Assembly: GCA_951799445.1 (NCBI GenBank)
Contig: OX637293.1
Coordinates: 24,428,001 to 24,492,000, forward strand
DNA from: Pseudisothecium myosuroides
Taxonomy: Eukaryota; Streptophyta; Bryopsida; Hypnales; Lembophyllaceae
DNA: 64,000 nucleotides
Direction of reading: 5' to 3'
Shown here: positions 36,111 through 47,570 of the stretch, piece after piece
Numbering within the stretch: the first letter of the stretch is position 1
Layout: the number at the start of each line of letters is the position of its first letter
The notes under the pieces: generated by a model
Told to the model about the DNA's origin: nothing
Database searches by the model: none
What the model saw: the letters and a program-made list of their open reading frames with translations, nothing else
Made by a program: the position numbers and the translations under genes

Positions 36111-38073
36111 ACAATGTATAAATCTTTAAGAAGATAAAGCATAGAAATTTTTTCTAAATAAAACTAAAAAAGTGCTAAATCTTATAAGAAAAGATATTTC
36201 AAACACTAAAGTAACCAATTTGTAACTTCAAAGTAACTAATAGGATGGGAAAAAATATGCAATTTTTTTGGAGGTACTTGCAAGCATTTGTAGTGGTTGA
36301 GGCAAGAAATTTCTTCATTGTGGAATTATTACCTTTTTGCATAAGAACATGCTCAAACCAAGGATCACCTCGTAGTGCTTCTAGCCCATTTTTTTCCATT
36401 TAAATTTTAGCCATAAGAATGATCTTTTGTATAAAAGCCAAGCTATTGATTTGAAGTTTATCAAGTATGGATTCTACTTCCATTTGAATTTTTTTTTTAA
36501 ATTTCAATATTCTAATATTCCAATTTGAACTTTGGATGTGTTATTTTTTCATAATAAAATGACATGAATATTTGGTTTATATCATGACATTGTGCACCAT
36601 ATTGTTCACCTATAGAGAAATGTTAGAATACTAGCCACGAATGGCAAGTTTTATAGATATTGATATGATTTCTCATCTATTTTTCTTAAAAAAGTCATGA
36701 AAAATTTCAGATTTTCACAAAAAAAACTTAAAATTTTATAACACATAGAATACATAATTATAATTTCATCTTAAAAAATAAACTCATAAAAATTTTCATT
36801 CATAAAGAGCTCTGAAATGGTTGCATGCAAAGTGAAGGATTTTAAAGTATGATAATTTGGTCATAGGGTATACTGTACACATGTTTATCTTCAAAAAGCC
36901 AAGACATGTTTTGAATTCAATTTCCAATCAATTGGAAGAAATTGCATGATTTGCATTGCTTACTAAAACATGATGACCATTAGAATTGAAAATTTTCAAT
37001 TCTATGTCAAAGTTATTAGTGATTGAGATTTTTCTTTCATTATGTGTATCATTCTACTTAATAATTTTATTCATGTGAATGTATGAAAAAACCTATTGAA
37101 TTTTTTTATTGTGTTTTTAACCTATTGGTTGAATTCAAATTTTTAATTTGCATTTTATTAAAAGTTTAGAAAGACAAAACTTCTTCTTTGGAAAAGGAAA
37201 AGAATTCTAAGCCTCTGAAGTATAATCCGTAAAGACTAGACGTTCAAAATTTGAACAACAAATGAACGCAAATATGTTGCAAGCACAAAATCATTGTTTT
37301 TCATCCATCTAAGTATCTGTAGACTGTTGATTTAGTACTCTTACATTTCTATAGTATTGATTTGTACAACTTTCTTTTGCAAATCTTCTTGCTATAGTTC
37401 AAAGAATATAAGTATAGCCTCAAAAACTAACTTTTTGCTTCAAAAAATTATGTATAAAAAATAGTAATAATAAATAAGTAAAATAAACTATTAATCATCT
37501 ATTATAATTAGAACTTAACATTTTGAATTCAAAGGAAATTTTTTTTGTGAAAATTACCAATGTTGGAAATCTATAGTCAATTTTAGAAGAATTTTAAAAT
37601 TTTTGGTCTCAAGTTTTATTGAAAATTATTGGTTTGTGAAGTTGTAGATTTTAAACATATGAATATGATCTATGGACCATATTTTACAACCTTTGTTTGA
37701 AAATCATCATTAAATTATTACTCTAAATTGCATTTTATGATACATTTTGACAATTTTGAAAATTAGAATTATTTTCTAGTCATTTGAGGGGTTGAATCTT
37801 GCAACCCATCTTGCAATCAGGGAGAGGCTTACTCTTAAATTTCTAGAAGATATATTAGAAGAAGATGGTAAAGAGATCCTACGTTTAAATTCATGAAAGA
37901 ACTAATTAAAAAAATGAATATTTTAGCCTTGCTTCAAAAAAAAATTTGAAGCAATTTTAGACCTTAAAAGTTAAACACCGCTAATTTTAGAATTCAAGGT
38001 CTTCATCAAAATATTCAAACAACCAATTATATTAAGGAATAATGGAGGAACAAAATTGTATTGCATAGTGTAG

Positions 38074-38435
38074 TTGTATTGGACAATATGACAAGGAAGA
38101 ACAAATCTGCAGCTCACTTCTAAAGTAAGGTCATAGATAAAAATTTTCACATGTAAGGTATGCATACCAATTATGGACCATCAATCTAGTTTCAACTTTC
38201 ATCCTTTCTCACTACAATAGTAGAAAACATGCTTAATTCAACTGACATTCTCTTATATTTGTATTGGACAATATGACAAGGAATAACTACTCTACAGCTC
38301 GCTTTCTAAGTAAGTTCATGGATGAATCTCCTCATGTGTAACTTGGTACATGCATACCAATTATAGACCATCAATCTAATTTCAACTTTCATTTTTTTTC
38401 TCACTACGATAATAGAAAACATGCTTAACCTTTAA
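38074..38435. repeat. Tandem duplication, period about 185 bp
   Basis: TGTATTGGACAATATGACAA begins at 38075 and at 38260. Both units continue through CAGCTC, GCATACCAATTAT, GACCATCAATCTA and AGAAAACATGCTTAA with scattered changes. Confidence 0.65.
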
Positions 38436-39754
38436 ATGACATTCTTTTGTCTAGTGGGCAGCGCAGGGGAGATTTCAAAAATCTCCTTGAAGAGTGTCAT
38501 AGGATTTTTGCTTGTCCAAAATTTGTTTAAGTAGTGCATGCAAAATTGAACAATGAATATTGATTTGACTTTGCACCCTAAATGCCATACTTAGCAAGCC
38601 ATATTCATTGAAGAATTGGATCTAATAGGTTGAAACATTCCAAAAAAATGCAGAAACCACTTTTTGTCAATGATTCTTTCAAAATCAAACCCGAGGTACT
38701 TGGCATGTATATGTTATTTAAGGATTAAGAAGACCAAACTTTTAGAGCCATATTTGGTTTAACACGTTACATTTGTCCAACATTTCAGCCTCCAAAGTGT
38801 TGCACAGATAAATATAGAAATGCAATTGCTTTGAGTGTCCATAATTATATATTGAGTATGCATACCTAAGCTTCTGTATATTCAAAACCTCTTCTCTTGC
38901 AGTCCGTAGCCAACAAATACAAATCAAAAGCTAGTTGGAAGTTTGGAACGAGAGTCATGTAAGGCTCAGAGGTTACCCACGGTAGATTCCTTTCTTTCTG
39001 CTCATGTAGGACTGGTCCGCAAGCTTACAGGGCCAGTTGAGAACCAAGGTTTGGAAAAAAATGGCAGCTAGTTCAAAGTTAGATGGTGGAATTGGGAAAA
39101 AAAAACTGTTGCAATTTGAAAACGTAAAAAAAACATAGTGAAAAAATCTATAAAGTTTCTATTTTAGTATTAAAAAAATAGAGAAAATAACTGCACTAGG
39201 TATTAGAAAAACGTGTTATTAAATATATTGGACTTTTTTTTTTGATAACAAATGAAAACCATTGTATTAAAAGAGAACCAAGTAACTGCCGAGCCAGAGG
39301 CTGGACAAATGAAGAGAAGATGAGCAAAAAAAACAAAAAGAAGGGAGGTAAAAAGAACCAAGAAACTAAAAAGAACAAACAAAGAGAAGGGCCCTCTTTG
39401 TTCCACCTAATAGAGTAACCAACCTTAGAGGCTAAAATCGGAGATTGCAACCAAATACTAGAAAATTTAAACCAAATCTCTTCAGAGTTCTGAGGTCTAC
39501 GCTTAGAAGCTAGGTCAGTCTTAAGAGCAATAGCTTGTCTTGAGTCATATATATTGGAATTGGAGGAGAAAAAACAGGTAAAACTCAAAAAGGATCCCCA
39601 ACACTGTTAAGAACACCATGCAAGACCAGTCCTTGCCAGAATACACTGTGAGGATAAGTCGCTAAGGTAGAAGTACCTATTTCCGATAACCTAAGGGATT
39701 TCACAACAAGTGATGAGCAGTTTAAGGCATAGGAAATTTTTCCCATGTAGAAAG
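38436..39754. other. AT-rich intergenic DNA
   Basis: Frames at 39196-39588 (minus) read through a T/A-rich tract and look spurious. No other feature is seen. Confidence 0.35.
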
Positions 39755-40045
39755 ATAAGAAATATGGGGATTCCCAAATTTTTGTAATTTTATTTGCAAA
39801 ATTGAAATTACTGTGAATTTGGGGAGTCAAAAAGTGGTCCGGACCAGTAGCCAATGTCTAGAGTCATCTAATTCGGATCATCTAAAAATTGCTTTTCCGC
39901 TCACTATTTCCAACTTTCTTCTTCACTACTTTGAACATGTGTCATAACCTTATTAGTCCCAACCTTGAAAAATCACATTCCAAGCTTTTCAACCTTGGTT
40001 GGAAATAGTGCCCCCTATAGGTTGGCTATGGGTCCTGATCGACTG
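39755..40045 (+). repeat. Dispersed repeat, copy B
   Basis: Partner of 34690-34995. The copy ends at a sharp rise in GC content just before 40050. Confidence 0.55.
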
Positions 40046-40605
40046 TGGGTACGCCTGCCTTATTTGCAGAACGACGAAACCGCGCAACAACTGCTTCGTT
40101 TGCTTCGTTCGCTGCCCGGATAGTTCCCCGGCCACCTCGTTCACTCTCCTCCCGAACCACGACAGAAAACCGAGAGTTCGAGAACTCAAAACCGAGCCAT
40201 GAATAGGGAAAGCATTATCGACATCGTCGGAGAGCTCACCCATCCGGCGAATGTGGACCGCGTGAACCCCCCGGGAATCCTCGGACACAGCCCAGAACCG
40301 CGTTCAATTCTAATGCCAAAAAAGATTCCTTCGCAACTCCACCAAACCTTCGATTCTCCATCAAAACCTCCAGTGAGATTTATCACCCCTACTTCTCCTT
40401 TGGAACAGGGGTACCTGGGATCCGTCAAGTGGAGAGTCCAGTCAGTTGGAAGAATCTGACTTCACTCTGCCTCGATCACGATGTTCATCGATTTACAAAA
40501 CGATTCAGCTAGAAAAATTGCAGAACGTGTGGATCGAAATCATCGAATTATGTTGCATGGACGTTGAGGATATGCGGTTTTGGAGGCGTCGGATTCACTG
40601 CAGCG
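40046..40605. other. GC-richer region upstream of the receptor kinase
   Basis: Overlapping frames open on both strands (for example plus 40199-40459, minus 40186-40428), but none has a recognisable domain. It probably contains the receptor-kinase promoter and 5' UTR, or a decayed gene fragment. Confidence 0.3.
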
Positions 40606-43600
40606 ATGGCGATTGATGAGTGGCGAGATCGAATCTTCCGGGGGTCTAGAATGTGGTCCGTGGTCATCGGAGCTGCTATCTGGGTGTCGATTCTCGCGGC
40701 TCAAGTTGGAGCGGAACCAGGTACTAAAATTTATAAATCTCATTGTCGACGATATTTCATTTACAGGGCCTTCAATCAATTATAATCTTGTGGCGTAGTT
40801 TTACAAAATTGTCGGGGGTGGTAGTCGGAGTCGTATTGAGTGGCGCGATTGAAAACTGCTCAAGATCGTGCCTACACTGCCTTAAGTTTTAGAGCTCGAT
40901 CGAAGTTTTGGGAGGGCACGTCAAAATTCAGCTGAGCACTTGACAAGTTCTAGAGCTTTGAAAATTAGGTCTTTCAAAGTTTTAAGCATTTGAATATCAC
41001 TTGTCTGAGTTGTCTCGTGCTTTTAACGAATACTACCATGTTGATCGCACACTTGGGAGATTCTCCGTGAGCATTGAAGCTGCATCTGCAATGCAACACT
41101 ACCTTAGTTCAGTGTCCGGGGAGAAATTTGAGTCAAACCCGCAAGAACCTCAAGTTCTCTATAAGTACGCAGAACTTTATAATCCATTGATATGCTTCCC
41201 GGTTATTTCATGCGGTTAGTAGATTTTTTTGAAGTATAGACTATAGATCGGTAATTTGGTCAAAGTTATCATTATCAATCGGTTATTTGGGGAAATGAAT
41301 CGGATCATCTGTATCTAGCTGCCAGTTCTCCCGTACCTTGCCTGAGTTCATGAAAAGATTGGCAAATTGATCGCAAAATTGATTGTGTGGGCGACGATCG
41401 ATCTTGTGGTTCAGCTGGCTTCTTAAGCATCGACTGCGGCGCCACCGTCCCGTACTTCGACTCGGCACTGAACATCACATGGGAAACCGACGAGAAGTAC
41501 ACCTCCGATGGGGAGAACGCCGTGCTCAGTTCGAGCAACACCACCTTCCTGTACAACCCCATTCCCTCGCGCTCTCAGGACTCCACTATCCGCAGCTTCA
41601 CGGGCACCCGCGTCCGATATTACTACACGCTCCCCACCACTCTCAACACGACGTACCTGGTGCGCGCAACTTTTCTTCCCCAAAACTTCGCATCGAAATT
41701 CGATGTGGCTATGGAGGGCACCACCATCAAAACGGTGGATGGGAGCAAGGGCGACGTCGTGGAGATGGTGCTCACGGCGGATGGGGCGATGTTGCACGTG
41801 TGCTTGATGCGGGTCTTTGATAAGCAATATCCGTACATCTCCGCCTTGGAGCTGCGGCCGCTGGACAAGGGGATGTACGCGCCTCTGACGAGACAGCAAG
41901 GCGCCTTCCTCTACCGACAAGATCGGCACAACTTCGGTGTCGATGACAAAGTTTCCCCATACCTGCGGTAACATTAGGCTCACTCCGATCCTTCTCAATA
42001 GCAAGTTTACCAAACTAAATATATGAATGTGTTTGATAGTCCTGCAACTCTTGATGATGCGATTGTCGCACACAAGGAGTTCAATTTCTTGGAAGTTCAC
42101 CTCGCTCCAGCTAGTCACTCTTGGCCGTGTGCGGGAATGAATATTGGTCGCAGCCATCGGTATCAATCTTTCCAAGGATCTTTGTTTCCAATGCACTCCA
42201 ACAAGAACAATTAAGAAGTAGTAGACTGCTTGTTGTCATCATTTGTTACCCAAGTACTGGAACTTCACAAAGTCGTGCAAAGTTGGGCAATTTCCGATCA
42301 AGTACTATAGGAATTGTTCCGAATCCATTCAATGTCGTTTCTTCCGAATTCCTGTGACGTTGCCGGTACTGACGTACGCTGCCTCTCCTTGTGAAGGTAT
42401 CCCGACGACCCATACGACAGGATTTGGCTGAACTGGCTGGGCGACTACGCCCCCTTGAGCACTTCGCGCTCCATCGACACCCGCCAAACGTCGAACCAGC
42501 CTCCGTCGGCCGTGATGGCGACTGCGCGTCGCCTGATCGGGTTTCAAACCGTGCAGTGGAAGGAAGACGTGCGGTACTACATCGCCATGTACTTCGCGGA
42601 GCTCGACGCCAACACCACCACCGTGCGGACGTTCAGCGTCGACCTCGACACCACGCCGTGGCTGGAGGTTTTCAACATCGCCAACAAAAGTGGCGGCCCA
42701 TTCATCGCCCTGCAGGTCAGTCTCGAGCAGCCAAATAATTTGTGCCCAATATTCGCCACAATCTTACCTCATTGAGGGGCACTGGCTACCCTAACCACCG
42801 GAATCAATCAATTGATAGAAGTGCTTAGATCCTTAAATTGGGCCATCAATTGGGCACAAAGACTTTATATTGAAGCTTGCCAACCCAATTTTTGTTATAT
42901 CACATGTGCCAAATCATTGTCATAAATAAAGTAGTTGGTGATGATGTGGGACTTGGCAATAGGTATGGGACTTGGGACTTTGGCCTTCATACTATGAAGG
43001 TCCAAGTTCCACATCTACTATTTTTTATTCACCTCCTACAACTCAAGAAAATTGCTCTTTGACCTAGAACCTGGACTTCAAGGGTTGGGCCTTGGGACAT
43101 GGTGTAAAACGCCCCTAAGAATCACCAGATTTTGACAAACTTTGGGGTCTAATTTCCTTGGCTTACATAAATGATGATTCTGTGTGATATTCTTTGAATC
43201 CTCAGTAGTATTCAGGAGACCCATGCTACGTTGGTTTATAATGACACGGTGATAAAAAAAAATTGGTGCCATTCAGGTTGACAAGACGTACACAACGATT
43301 GGTACCTTAGGAAACGTCACGTTCACGCCGTCCGTGGGCGTTTCAGACAAGCCAATTTTGAATGCCATCGAAGTCTACCAAGTGTTTGAGAATCCGTCAG
43401 CATTCTCACCAGACTCGAGCTCGTCTCAGTCAAAATCGTCCTCCATCGTCCCCGCTGTGGCGGGAGGAAGTGCTGGAGGCTTGATCTTGCTCTGCGTGGT
43501 GGTTCTTTTCTTTGTCATCCGCCGGCGCCGAAGAAAACCGAAGACTCCTTCTACCTTCGAAGGTATGGAAGTCTCCGTATCCCAGAACCATTTTCAAACA

Positions 43601-46531
43601 ATGCAAGCAACCCGTTTTTATCAATCCAAAGCTCATTTTTGGTGCTGGTATATTAAAGGCTCTTCTAAGTATGATGGAAGAGAATTAGGGTTGGATTGAT
43701 TTGTTGACACGGAATGTGATGTGTGAAAAGGTAAGGAAAGCGGCAAGCAAGACTTCCAGCCGCACACAGTTAAGTTCACGTTGCGTGAATTGCGGGGAGC
43801 AAGCGACGACTTCAGCAAGAAGATTGGAGAAGGTGGATTCGGTTCTGTGTACTACGGCAAGTTGGCAAGTGGACAAGAAATTGCTATCAAGGTGTCGAGC
43901 GAAACCTCGAAGCAAGGAGATGGTGAATTTCGAAATGAGGTAAGGCAAATGCATCTAAAGACAACAATTTAAGCTTCGTCAGTTATTTGGGTTTATGGCA
44001 CTTGAATGTGAAACTGAGAAATCAACAGTAAAATGAAAAGAGCCTCTTTGAAATTGAAAGCAGCTGATTCTGCTTCAAATTAATAAAGGTTCTTCACAGT
44101 CACAGTGAAAGTGTGTGAGCTATTTTGCCCTCTTACGTATGTTGTTCTTGCACTCATAAATTCATGAGCACTTTCTAATTCTTTTTCTAAGCCTATTTTC
44201 TGCCTGACTTCGTTGTACATGTGTCTGGATTTGCTTCCAGGTGGACCTGCTTTCGCGAATTCATCACAAGTCGCTCGTGTCCTTGATTGGTTATTGCCAA
44301 GAGAGAAACCAGATGTTGATCTACGAGTATATGCCAAGCGGAACTCTTCGAGATCATCTTTACGGTACTAGCAACCGCTCCAATTTTTTCTCTTATGTTT
44401 CAGGCTAGTCAGATTGCGAATTGCAAAATCTAGTGTGTTGCAAGGTCGTGAATTGCAGATTTTTTGCAACCACCAGACTGATATTGTGGGAAACCGTTCT
44501 TGTGATTAGGGCAATTGGCAGAATCGGCCCCTTTGGACTGGAGCACTCGAATCCACAGCGCTCTTGACGCCGCACAAGGTATGAATTATTGAACATGAAG
44601 ACATTTGCACGCCGCTGAAGTAAGCTACAAATTTTTTTGCGAGCCAGTTAAAATCGAAGCACAATGCCAATGGCTGGTTTGCAAGTCCTTGTTCAACCAG
44701 CGGATCCATCTGTTCTATGCGAATCTCTTATTTCTGGGTCTACGAACTTGCAAAATGCCGGACAAAGAAACTAGAATGCGAATAATACCTTCCAAATGTG
44801 GAGGAAACTTGCTGCTAGTGTCTGCTGAAAGGCTCACAAATAATGTTCACATAATAGTATCGTTCTATGCAGTCTAAATTAACCTTTATAGACAGGACAA
44901 CAGAACTATAATTTGGGTCTCGAGAAAAGATTCATGGCAGTGTGATGTGAAACTTGATGCGATGGGTTTAGGGTTTAGGGTGAAGCTTGAGCAAATGTGG
45001 CTTACACTGGTTCCAACAGAAAAAGGAACTTTAATCTGCGTCTCGACATAACATTCAGAGCAATCTGAGGGTAAACTTGACGGGATGCTAGTCTCAGAAA
45101 CTGGAGTAAATGCCATTTAAACCTCCTCTATCTGAAACGATCTTCACTTCATCATAAGAATCAAGTTTACCTTCATTGCAACCTTGTTCCAGTGGAAACA
45201 GTCGGTGCAATGCAAAGTTATTCAAGGTTTTCGTTTGGTGCAGGCTTGGAGTATTTGCACATGGCGTGCAGGCCGAACATCATTCACCGGGATGTGAAGA
45301 GCAGCAATATTCTGCTGACGGCGCGAATGGAGGCCAAAGTGTCGGATTTCGGTCTGTCCAAACTTGCATTGCACGAAGGCGCCACGCACGTCTCCACCCT
45401 CGTCAAGGGCACAGCAGGATACCTCGACCCTGAGTGAGTACACACTGAATTCTTCTTATTGACACTATTTCTTGTCATGTTCTGGAATTCGTATGGAATA
45501 TTTGATATGGTGTCTAAACGTCAATTTCGTAAATCTATACCAGTCTAGTCCTAGTTTTCAGAGCCTTTTGCAGATTAATGTCACAATTTTTGGCACCCAG
45601 AATCGAGCCAATTTAACGAAGTTGACGTTGTCTACATGTGATTAATGAATCTCCACTTGTCATGTCATGATATGAATTGGTTTATGTTGGTTGCCGAGGG
45701 TGTGACTACCGAGAGTTTTGAGTGTATGCAATGCAATGCCCACTGACCATCACACAGAATGTGGCCCCAACTGATGATTCCTGCCACTTTGATTGAGCCC
45801 TGCATGCAGGCAACGGTGTCATGGTCCTAACTGACGCATGTGATATGTGGTGAATTTTTGCAGGTACTACACTTCCCAGAAGTTGACGGTGAAGAGCGAT
45901 GTCTACAGCTTCGGTGTAGTGTTGTTGGAGCTCATTTGCGGGCGCCCTCCCATCGTCCCTCGCCAGAAATATGCCAACATCATCGACATGGTAGGCCTAT
46001 CTACGGTTTCGAAGATCCTCCACGTCAAGAAGATGCAGACTGTGAATCTCGGTTTAGGGTTTAGGGTTTAAGGGTTTTTTAATGGTTGGGGGTTCAGAGT
46101 TTTGGAATTCCTTGTGACATACCAGTATTGATGGGCAATGGCGACTGTGGCATGGTGTGTGGCAGGTGAGGCCGCGCGTGCAGGCCGGCGACGTGGAAGG
46201 GATTGCAGACCCGAACCTTCACTCAGACTACAGCATTGAAAGCATGTGGAAGGTGGTGGAGGTGGCTATGACGAGCGTGGAGCCCCGCGAGGTCCACCGC
46301 CCTGACATGCAGCAAGTGGTGCAAGAGCTTCGGGAGGCCGTGGCCATGGAGGACAAGCGTCGTGGAGGACAACAGCATCTCGACGGGCACCCCGCTCCGC
46401 GGTCGCAGACGAGCAGCGTCGTCGACTCGCCGTGGCGGAGCTCGTCGAGTGCGTCGGACTTCCGGAGCGACTTCTCCACGTCGCACACGTCTGGGGGCTC
46501 GTCGGTGGTCTCACTTCCACTTGCTCGATAG
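40606..46531 (+). CDS. Malectin-like receptor kinase lacking LRRs, ten exons
   Basis: A plasma-membrane receptor Ser/Thr kinase. Exons: 40606-40720, 41415-41967, 42397-42715, 43277-43562, 43731-43939, 44241-44364, 44511-44579, 45244-45433, 45864-45990, 46166-46531; all phases agree (785 residues). A signal peptide ([17 protein letters not shown]) is followed by a malectin-like domain from about 41 ([41 protein letters not shown]). A Ser-rich linker leads to a membrane segment at about 388-410 ([13 protein letters not shown]) with a RRRRRK stop. The kinase has [11 protein letters not shown] (457-467), Lys478 in [12 protein letters not shown] (573-580), DFG (593-595) and [11 protein letters not shown], all intact, so it is RD-type. 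It resembles LRR-RLK subfamily I, but the LRR exons usually between malectin and membrane segment are absent. The ligand is unknown. Confidence 0.9.
45518..45628. mobile_element. Remnant of the palindrome-bearing MITE in an RLK intron
   Basis: ACGTCAATTTCGT and ACGAAGTTGACGT face each other 85 bases apart in intron 8 of the receptor kinase. AATCTATACCAGTCTAGTCC between them matches the family interior. It is shortened compared with the 190-bp copies. Confidence 0.45.
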
Positions 46532-46549
46532 AACAAGGAATTTGTCCTC

Positions 46550-47400
46550 TTCTTCATTGCTCGCAATGCTTGAACACATTCTCTGCTTCTTGAACAGGTT
46601 CCGCGCTTTCTGAACAGATTCCTCGATTGGAGCGTAACCTCTTTGAACTCAGTTTCGAAGTAGTTCGCTCGCGTCTTGATTGAGTGCAGTTCAGATCCTT
46701 CACTTGTCGTGTACTTTAAACTCTTTGAACCCAGTTTCAGAGACTTGGGTTGTCGCAATTCTCGAGCAGATGCTCCGCTTCTCGAACAGTTTCCGCGCTT
46801 GGACCGTAACCTCTTTGAACTCAGTTTCGAAGTAGTTCGTCCTCGTCTTGATTGCGTGCAGTTCAGATCCTTCGCTTGTAGTGTAAACTCTTTGGACACA
46901 GTTTCGGATTAGTTTGTCCTCCTCTGCATTGCTCACAAGTCTCGAACGGATTCTCCGCTTGCCGTAGCATAAACTCTTGGAACTGAGGTTTGAAGTTGTT
47001 TGTGCACCCCTCATGATCCTGTGCTTTTGGAACAGATTCTCCGCTTGTAGCGTAACCTCTTTGAACTCAGTTTCAAAGTATTTCGTCGTCGTCTGGATTG
47101 CGTGCAGTTCAGGTCCTGCGATTGTAGCGTAAACTCTTTGAACTGCGTTTCAAAGCTATCAGTTTATCCATCTCAGACTGCGTGCAATTCTTGGTTAGAT
47201 TCTCCGCTTGTAGCGTAATCTCTTTGATTTGAGTTTCGAAGTAGTTTGTCTCATGATTCTCCGCTTCGGGAGCAGATTCTTTGCGTGTAACGTAAGCCCT
47301 TGGAACTCAGTATGAAAGTATATACTAGTTTCAAAGTAGTTTGATGGCCCGTGCAATTCTGGAGTCGATTCTCTGCAGCATGAACTCTTTGAACGCAGTG
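46550..47400. repeat. Degenerate tandem repeats downstream of the receptor kinase
   Basis: Phrases such as GTAACCTCTTTGAACTCAGT, TTCGAAGTAGTTCGTC, GATTGCGTGCAGTTCAGATC and CTTGTAGCGTAAACTCTTTG recur about six to eight times at spacings of roughly 60-120 bases. The array starts just after the stop codon at 46531 and would lie in the 3' UTR or immediate downstream DNA. Frames on the minus strand (for example 46228-46899) are read-throughs of the array. Confidence 0.6.
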
Positions 47401-47570
47401 GTTCTAAAATTGATGTTGGCGATGCTCTTCCCATATATTTAAGCCTTAAACGCCTCGATCCTTTTTTGAATTTTTGCACATTTTTGTTTATATCTTTGTA
47501 CAGAAGTATCATTTATCGCAATTTCATGAAATTGGTTATTGTCTTTTTTCAACATTCAGTATTACATTGG

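Larger units (their letters stand above)
34431..37960. other. AT-rich intergenic DNA
   Basis: No gene is supported. It contains one copy of a dispersed repeat (34690-34995) and a solitary GGGTGATTGCAAG-family end at about 35996 (GGATGATTGCAAGAAACACG). Confidence 0.45.

Noticed and set aside
39196..39588. 130-codon minus-strand frame with hydrophobic FLFFLLIFSSF runs
   Set aside because: The hydrophobic character comes from a low-complexity A/T tract, with no start context or homologue.
40199..40459. 86-codon plus-strand frame beginning MNRESIIDIVGEL
   Set aside because: A minus-strand frame of similar length covers the same bases, no motif is recognised, and it sits where the RLK promoter is expected.
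41423..42196. 257-codon minus-strand frame
   Set aside because: It is a shadow of RLK exon 2, whose plus-strand frame has clear malectin-like motifs and splice-phase agreement.
44955..44985. Short TTTAGGG runs here and at about 46048-46075
   Set aside because: Only two to three units of plant telomere-type repeat within RLK introns; too short to call an interstitial telomere.
46228..46899. 223-codon minus-strand frame
   Set aside because: It is antisense to RLK exon 10 and continues through the downstream repeat array.
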